Origin: Spirochaetaceae bacterium
Lineage (GTDB): Bacteria > Spirochaetota > Spirochaetia > Treponematales > Breznakiellaceae
NCBI GenBank assembly: GCA_031258625.1
Contig: JAIRMO010000198.1
Location: forward strand, 1-17,912
Direction: 5' to 3'
Length of the DNA stretch: 17,912 bases
The notes under the pieces were generated by a model. That model saw only the letters and a list, made by a program, of their open reading frames with translations, was not told where the DNA came from and made no database searches. Shown piece by piece: positions 14,231 through 17,912 of this stretch (positions within the stretch are counted from its first letter, which is position 1; each line of letters starts with the position of its first letter). The position numbers and the translations under genes were made by a program.

Positions 14231-15517
14231 CTAGCCGGTCTTAATCGTTCCCCGGTTTGGGGGGAAGATGAGGTTGAGGACGATCCCCACCACTGTGGCC
14301 AAGGCAACTCCGGCAAGCTCAAACTGGAGCCCTCCCGTTATGGTAAAGGCCAGCCTGCCGCCGCCGATGCCGATGACAAAGATCACCGAACTTATGGTGA
14401 GGTTCCGCTTGTCTTTGTAATCCACCCCGCTTTCCACAATGGTCCGCAGCCCGCTGGAAGCGATGATCCCAAAAAGCAGCATGGAAATTCCCCCCATAAC
14501 CGGGGTGGGGATGGTTCTGATGAGGGCGCCGAATTTCTGGAAAAACGAAAGGATCACCGCGATTACCGCGGCGCCGCCGATAACCCAAACCGAATACACA
14601 TGGGTTATGGCCATAACCCCGATGTTTTCGCCGTAGGTGGTGTTCGGGGGGCCGCCCCACAGGCTCGCCCAGGTGGTAGCCAAGCCGTCCCCCGTCAGGG
14701 TGCGGTGTAAGCCCGGGTTTTTATAAAAATCCTGGCCCACCACTTTACTGGTTACCAGGGTATCCCCCAGATGTTCACAGATGGTCGCCAGGGACACGAT
14801 AACAAAGGTCAATACGGCCACGATGTTGAACCGGGGTATCCCAAATTGGGGCAAGCCAAACCAGGGGGCATCCCGGACACCCTGAAAATCGATAATGTCA
14901 TAGGCGGGAAAAAAAGCCCCGATGATCAGGGTAAAGAGGTACCCCGCCACCAGGCCGATGAGGATGGGGATGGTGCTGAAAAAGCCCTTTAACAAAATAT
15001 TTGCCGCCACCGTTACCCCCAGGGTAACCAGGGCGATGGAAAGCATCGCTATGCTGTAGTTTCCGTCACCGTCATTCATGGCCATCGTCATGGCCGTGGG
15101 GGCCAGGTTAAGGCCAATCACCACGATGACCGAGCCTATCACCACCGGGGGCAGGGCCTTGTCCAGCCAGCCCTTCCCCGCGAACCGGATGATAAATCCC
15201 ACAATACAGTAGAATATCCCCGCCACAAAGGCCCCGCCCAGGGCATAGGCCATTCCAAAGGAGGAAGATATTCCGATAAGGGCCGGAATAAAGGCAAAGG
15301 ATGACCCCAAAAACGCGGGAACCCGCGCGCCGGTTACCAGGATATAGATCAAGGTCCCCGTACCGGCGGTGAAAAGGGCGGTCGCCGGGTTTAGGCCGGT
15401 CAAAAGCGGCACCAGGATGGTTGCCCCGAACATCGCAAAGACATGTTGAATACTCAAGGGTATCCAATGTCCCAATGGAGGCCGCTCCCGGGGCCCCAAA
15501 ATTTCATGATGCGCCAT
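14231..15517 (-). CDS. uraA: Uracil permease, NCS2 (nucleobase:cation symporter) family
   Basis: The 428-residue protein follows E. coli UraA closely. It has the N-terminal IQHVFAMFGATILVP and FLGSSFAFIP segments, CEHLGDTLVTSKVVG with Glu248, the NCS2 core PPNTTYGENIGVMAITHVYS with Glu297 (equivalents of the uracil-binding Glu241 and Glu290), and IIASSGLRTIVESGVDY. About 14 membrane segments are expected, with proton-driven uracil uptake into the cytoplasm. GGGAGGG lies about five bases before the ATG. It is a single gene, divergent from the nuclease gene and convergent with the anti-sigma gene. No pyrimidine-responsive leader was recognised. Xanthine or uric acid transport is less likely given the close match. 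Confidence 0.95.
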   Translation of the reverse strand: MAHHEILGPRERPPLGHWIPLSIQHVFAMFGATILVPLLTGLNPATALFTAGTGTLIYILVTGARVPAFLGSSFAFIPALIGISSSFGMAYALGGAFVAGIFYCIVGFIIRFAGKGWLDKALPPVVIGSVIVVIGLNLAPTAMTMAMNDGDGNYSIAMLSIALVTLGVTVAANILLKGFFSTIPILIGLVAGYLFTLIIGAFFPAYDIIDFQGVRDAPWFGLPQFGIPRFNIVAVLTFVIVSLATICEHLGDTLVTSKVVGQDFYKNPGLHRTLTGDGLATTWASLWGGPPNTTYGENIGVMAITHVYSVWVIGGAAVIAVILSFFQKFGALIRTIPTPVMGGISMLLFGIIASSGLRTIVESGVDYKDKRNLTISSVIFVIGIGGGRLAFTITGGLQFELAGVALATVVGIVLNLIFPPNRGTIKTG

Positions 15518-15600
15518 AAAACCCTCCCATGCTACGGGTACTATACACCATTCCCCCGGTTAGGGCTATACGGCTCCGGCAATTCCCGGTAAACTTAGGG

Positions 15601-15636
15601 GCATATCTAAAAAACCGGCCGGTTTTTTAGATATGC
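15601..15636. repeat. Perfect 36-bp palindrome
   Basis: Bases 15601-15618 are the exact reverse complement of 15619-15636, with no spacer. The centre is AAAAAACCGGCCGGTTTTTT. It lies in the divergent region between uraA and the nuclease gene and ends three bases before the GGAG (15640-15643) of the latter. It could be an operator, a two-way terminator or a translation-control hairpin. Confidence 0.9.
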
Positions 15637-15648
15637 TATGGAGCAGGC

Positions 15649-17058
15649 ATGGATATTACCTTTTATTCCCTTGGCGCGGCTGAGGAAGTTACCGGTTCTA
15701 AACACGTAATTGAGGCCTACGGCAAAAGTTACCTCATCGACTGCGGCGCTTTTCAAGGCAGCAGGGCCGAGGCGGACCGGAAAAACCGTAATTTCGGCAT
15801 TTCCATGGATCGCATCCAGGGGGTCGTGGTTACCCACGGCCATTATGACCATTGCGGCCTGTTGCCGCTGCTCGCCAAAAAGGGATACCGGGGAAATATC
15901 TACGCCACCCCCGCAACCAGGGATATTTCCAGCCTTATCATGATGGATTCGGCCCATATCCAGGCCCGGGACGCGGTGTATCTGCGGAAACAGGCCGTTA
16001 AAAAACATGAAAAATTCACCTGGGAGCCCCTGTATGACGAAAAGGACGTGATCCAGGCCGCCGGTCAGATTGTCGGATTGTCCTACAATCGTCCGATGTT
16101 TATAGGGGAGGGGGTAGAACTGGAATTTTACGATGCCGGTCATATCCTCGGCTCCGCCATGGCCCTTATTACCCTAAAGAAAGAGGGAAGGGAAACCAAA
16201 ATCCTCTGTTCCGGCGATCTGGGCCGTAAGGATAAGCCGATTATCCGGGATCCTGCCCGGGTCCCTCCGCCGGATTATATCGTCCTGGAGAGTACCTACG
16301 GGGACCGCCGGCACGACACCGCCGGGAATGCCATGGAAAAACTCGCCGAGATCGCCCAACGGACGGTCCGCACCAAGGGAAAGATCCTCATCCCCGCCTT
16401 TGCCATTGAACGGACCCAGGAACTGGTGTATTATTTTCACCTGCTGGTGGACGAGGGGATTATCCCGGAGATCCCCATTTATGTGGATTCCCCCATGGCG
16501 ACCAATGCCACCACCATCTTTCAGGTACACCCCGAATGTTATGATGAGGAGATCCACGAGGCCTTTATCAAACATCACAAAAACCCCTTTGGGTTTAACA
16601 GCCTCCACTTTACCACCAGTGTAGCGGAATCCAAGGCCCTGAACGACCACCCGGGCCCCCTCATCATTATTTCCGCCGACGGCATGTGTGAGGCCGGCCG
16701 GATCCAGCATCACCTGATCCATAACATCGGCGATCCCAATACCACCATCCTCACCGTGGGGTATATGGCCCGGAACACCCTGGGCAGACGGATCCGTAAT
16801 AAAGAGCAGGAGGTGAAGATCCACGACCAGTGGTTTAAACGGCGGGCCCAGGTGGAGGAGATCAATGCCTTCAGCGCCCATGCGGACTACGTTGAGGCCG
16901 GCGAGTGGCTCGATTCCCTGGACACCTCCCGCTTAAAACAGATCTTCCTGGTTCATGGGGAACCCAAGGCCCAGAGCGCCTTTAAGAAACACCTTGTTGA
17001 AAAAGGCTACCCCCATACGGAGATTGTCCAATACGGAAAGACCTACGGGTTAGATTGA
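15649..17058 (+). CDS. Metallo-beta-lactamase/beta-CASP ribonuclease
   Basis: The protein has 469 residues. It resembles the CPSF73/Ysh1-type exoribonuclease or endonuclease branch found in bacteria, which processes RNA in the cytoplasm. The zinc motif is HGHYDH (63-68), with DAGHILGSA and SGDLGR following. The beta-CASP segment shows IPAFAIERTQELVYYF, PIYVDSPMA and GMCEAGR. The C-terminal RNA-specificity block has FSAHADY and FLVHGEP. All metal ligands look intact. GGAG (15640-15643) is five bases before the ATG, directly after the 36-bp palindrome. The stop lies just before the start of rlmB, so the two are cotranscribed. The RNA targets are unknown. Confidence 0.93.
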   Translation: MDITFYSLGAAEEVTGSKHVIEAYGKSYLIDCGAFQGSRAEADRKNRNFGISMDRIQGVVVTHGHYDHCGLLPLLAKKGYRGNIYATPATRDISSLIMMDSAHIQARDAVYLRKQAVKKHEKFTWEPLYDEKDVIQAAGQIVGLSYNRPMFIGEGVELEFYDAGHILGSAMALITLKKEGRETKILCSGDLGRKDKPIIRDPARVPPPDYIVLESTYGDRRHDTAGNAMEKLAEIAQRTVRTKGKILIPAFAIERTQELVYYFHLLVDEGIIPEIPIYVDSPMATNATTIFQVHPECYDEEIHEAFIKHHKNPFGFNSLHFTTSVAESKALNDHPGPLIIISADGMCEAGRIQHHLIHNIGDPNTTILTVGYMARNTLGRRIRNKEQEVKIHDQWFKRRAQVEEINAFSAHADYVEAGEWLDSLDTSRLKQIFLVHGEPKAQSAFKKHLVEKGYPHTEIVQYGKTYGLD

Positions 17059-17066
17059 GGGGCGGG

Positions 17067-17795
17067 ATGTTGTATTTAACCGGATTTCACGCCATTGAGG
17101 AACGGATAAAATCGGGGAAAGCCGCGGGCCCCCTCCTGGCGGCGAAGGCGGGTCCCCGGGCCCGGGAACTCATCGCCCTGGCGGTGGAACACAAGATCCG
17201 GGTCGACCGGACGGGGACCTATGAGCTTGACCGCCTTGCCCCGGATCACCGGGGGATTGTTTTGTTGGTTGAAGACCCGGGGAGCCCGGCGGGGGATCTG
17301 AGCCTGGAGGGGTTTTTGGACGGCCTGGGGGACCGGGCGGATGTTCTGGTGGCGGTTCTGGATGAGATCACCGACCCCCACAATTACGGGGCTATCCTCC
17401 GTTCCTGCGATCAATTTGGGGTGGATCTGGTACTGACCCGGAACCGGCGTATTGCCAAACACGGGGAGGTGATCGCCCGGACTTCCGCGGGGGCGGCGGC
17501 ATGGGTTCCCATAGCGGAGACGGCCAACCTGATCCGGGCGGTTCAGGACTTAAAGGACCGGGGGTTCTGGATCTACGGCGCCGACATGGCCGGGGAACCG
17601 GTATATGCCAGGGACCTCCGGGGCAGGGCCGCCCTGATCCTGGGGGGGGAGGGAACCGGTATCTCCCGGCTCCTCCGGGAGAGCTGCGATGCCCTGGTGG
17701 CTATCCCCTCCAAAGGCAAAATAGACTCCCTCAACGTATCGGTGGCCGCGGGGGTCCTTTTCTACGAGATCGTCCGTCAGCGGGCGAAACACTGA
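17067..17795 (+). CDS. rlmB: 23S rRNA 2'-O-methyltransferase RlmB-like (SpoU/TrmH family)
   Basis: The 242-residue protein carries an N-terminal substrate-binding domain starting MLYLTGFHAIEE and a SpoU knotted domain: motif 1 DPHNYGAILRS (103-113), motif 2 LILGGEGTGIS (190-200) and motif 3 IPSKGKIDSLNVSVAAGV (214-231). These bind SAM at the trefoil knot; RlmB methylates a guanosine of 23S rRNA. The ATG at 17067 is preferred over a TTG at 17055 that overlaps the nuclease stop, because AGGGG lies four bases before it and the protein then starts as family members do. It follows the nuclease gene by eight bases. A tRNA target, as for some relatives, cannot be excluded. The palindrome array begins 46 bases after the stop. 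Confidence 0.92.
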   Translation: MLYLTGFHAIEERIKSGKAAGPLLAAKAGPRARELIALAVEHKIRVDRTGTYELDRLAPDHRGIVLLVEDPGSPAGDLSLEGFLDGLGDRADVLVAVLDEITDPHNYGAILRSCDQFGVDLVLTRNRRIAKHGEVIARTSAGAAAWVPIAETANLIRAVQDLKDRGFWIYGADMAGEPVYARDLRGRAALILGGEGTGISRLLRESCDALVAIPSKGKIDSLNVSVAAGVLFYEIVRQRAKH

Positions 17796-17841
17796 TTTGC
17801 CGGATAGCGGGGAAAAGGCCTCAGTAGGGAACGCGCAAGGC

Positions 17842-17912
17842 GGGGTCTGACCCCGGGGGGGTGCCAGGCACCGTTTTGGGCGGGGGGTCTGACCCTGGGG
17901 GGGTGCCAGGCA
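17842..17912. repeat. Second array of the GGGGTCTGACCCC palindrome, cut by the window edge
   Basis: Palindromes at 17842-17854 and 17884-17896 (the second with one mismatch) are 42 bp apart. Each is followed by a G run and GTGCCAGGCA. The unit is nearly identical between the two copies, more so than in the array at 8203-8530, so this array may be younger. It continues beyond the window. Confidence 0.85.

Overview
The window looks like a free-living or gut-dwelling spirochaete, most likely Treponema of the termite-gut type. This is an inference. The gene families and their arrangement fit: a fused TRAP DctQM subunit behind a DctP with an atypical binding site, as in the T. pallidum TatP/TatQM system, plus lenient spirochaetal lipoprotein and signal sequences. 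Coding DNA is GC-rich, extremely so around 3.9-5.6 kb, while promoters and leaders are AT-rich. No rRNA, tRNA, CRISPR array, prophage or full-length transposase gene was seen.

Layout. 1-305: start of a minus-strand lipoprotein-like gene, with its own promoter, a hairpin-plus-T-tract leader and a nine-base homopolymer near its start. 349-2567: ptsI (PTS enzyme I), flanked by two nearly identical direct copies of a 129-bp element that looks like a MITE and folds into three hairpins. 2589-5577: a tightly overlapped plus-strand operon of der (ribosome-assembly GTPase), a small MerR-type regulator and an Rsm22-family methyltransferase-like protein; both junctions are ATGA overlaps. 5724-6374: a secreted protein of unknown function. 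6653-7822: a class I aminotransferase on the minus strand. 8203-8530: a seven-unit array of a GGGGTCAGACCCC palindrome repeat. 12285 down to 8555, minus strand: dctP, fused dctQM and a PlsC-type acyltransferase, behind a good sigma-70 promoter at 12454-12482. 12746-14110: a small membrane protein, an ECF sigma factor and a zinc-type membrane anti-sigma factor, read divergently from dctP. 14231-15517: a uracil permease on the minus strand. 15601-15636: a perfect 36-bp palindrome. 15649-17795: a metallo-beta-lactamase/beta-CASP nuclease and an RlmB-type rRNA 2'-O-methyltransferase. 17842 to the end: a second array of the same palindrome family, cut by the window edge.

How the parts relate. Der, Rsm22 and RlmB all act on ribosomes or rRNA, but they sit in two separate clusters. 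The TRAP genes and the acyltransferase form one transcription unit. The missing carboxylate-binding arginine in DctP makes a hydrophobic ligand worth considering. The ECF cassette is a self-contained signalling unit. The most unusual material is non-coding: the paired element with pairing-preserving substitutions, the palindrome arrays, the perfect palindrome beside a ribosome binding site, and the homopolymer between two alternative starts of the first gene.
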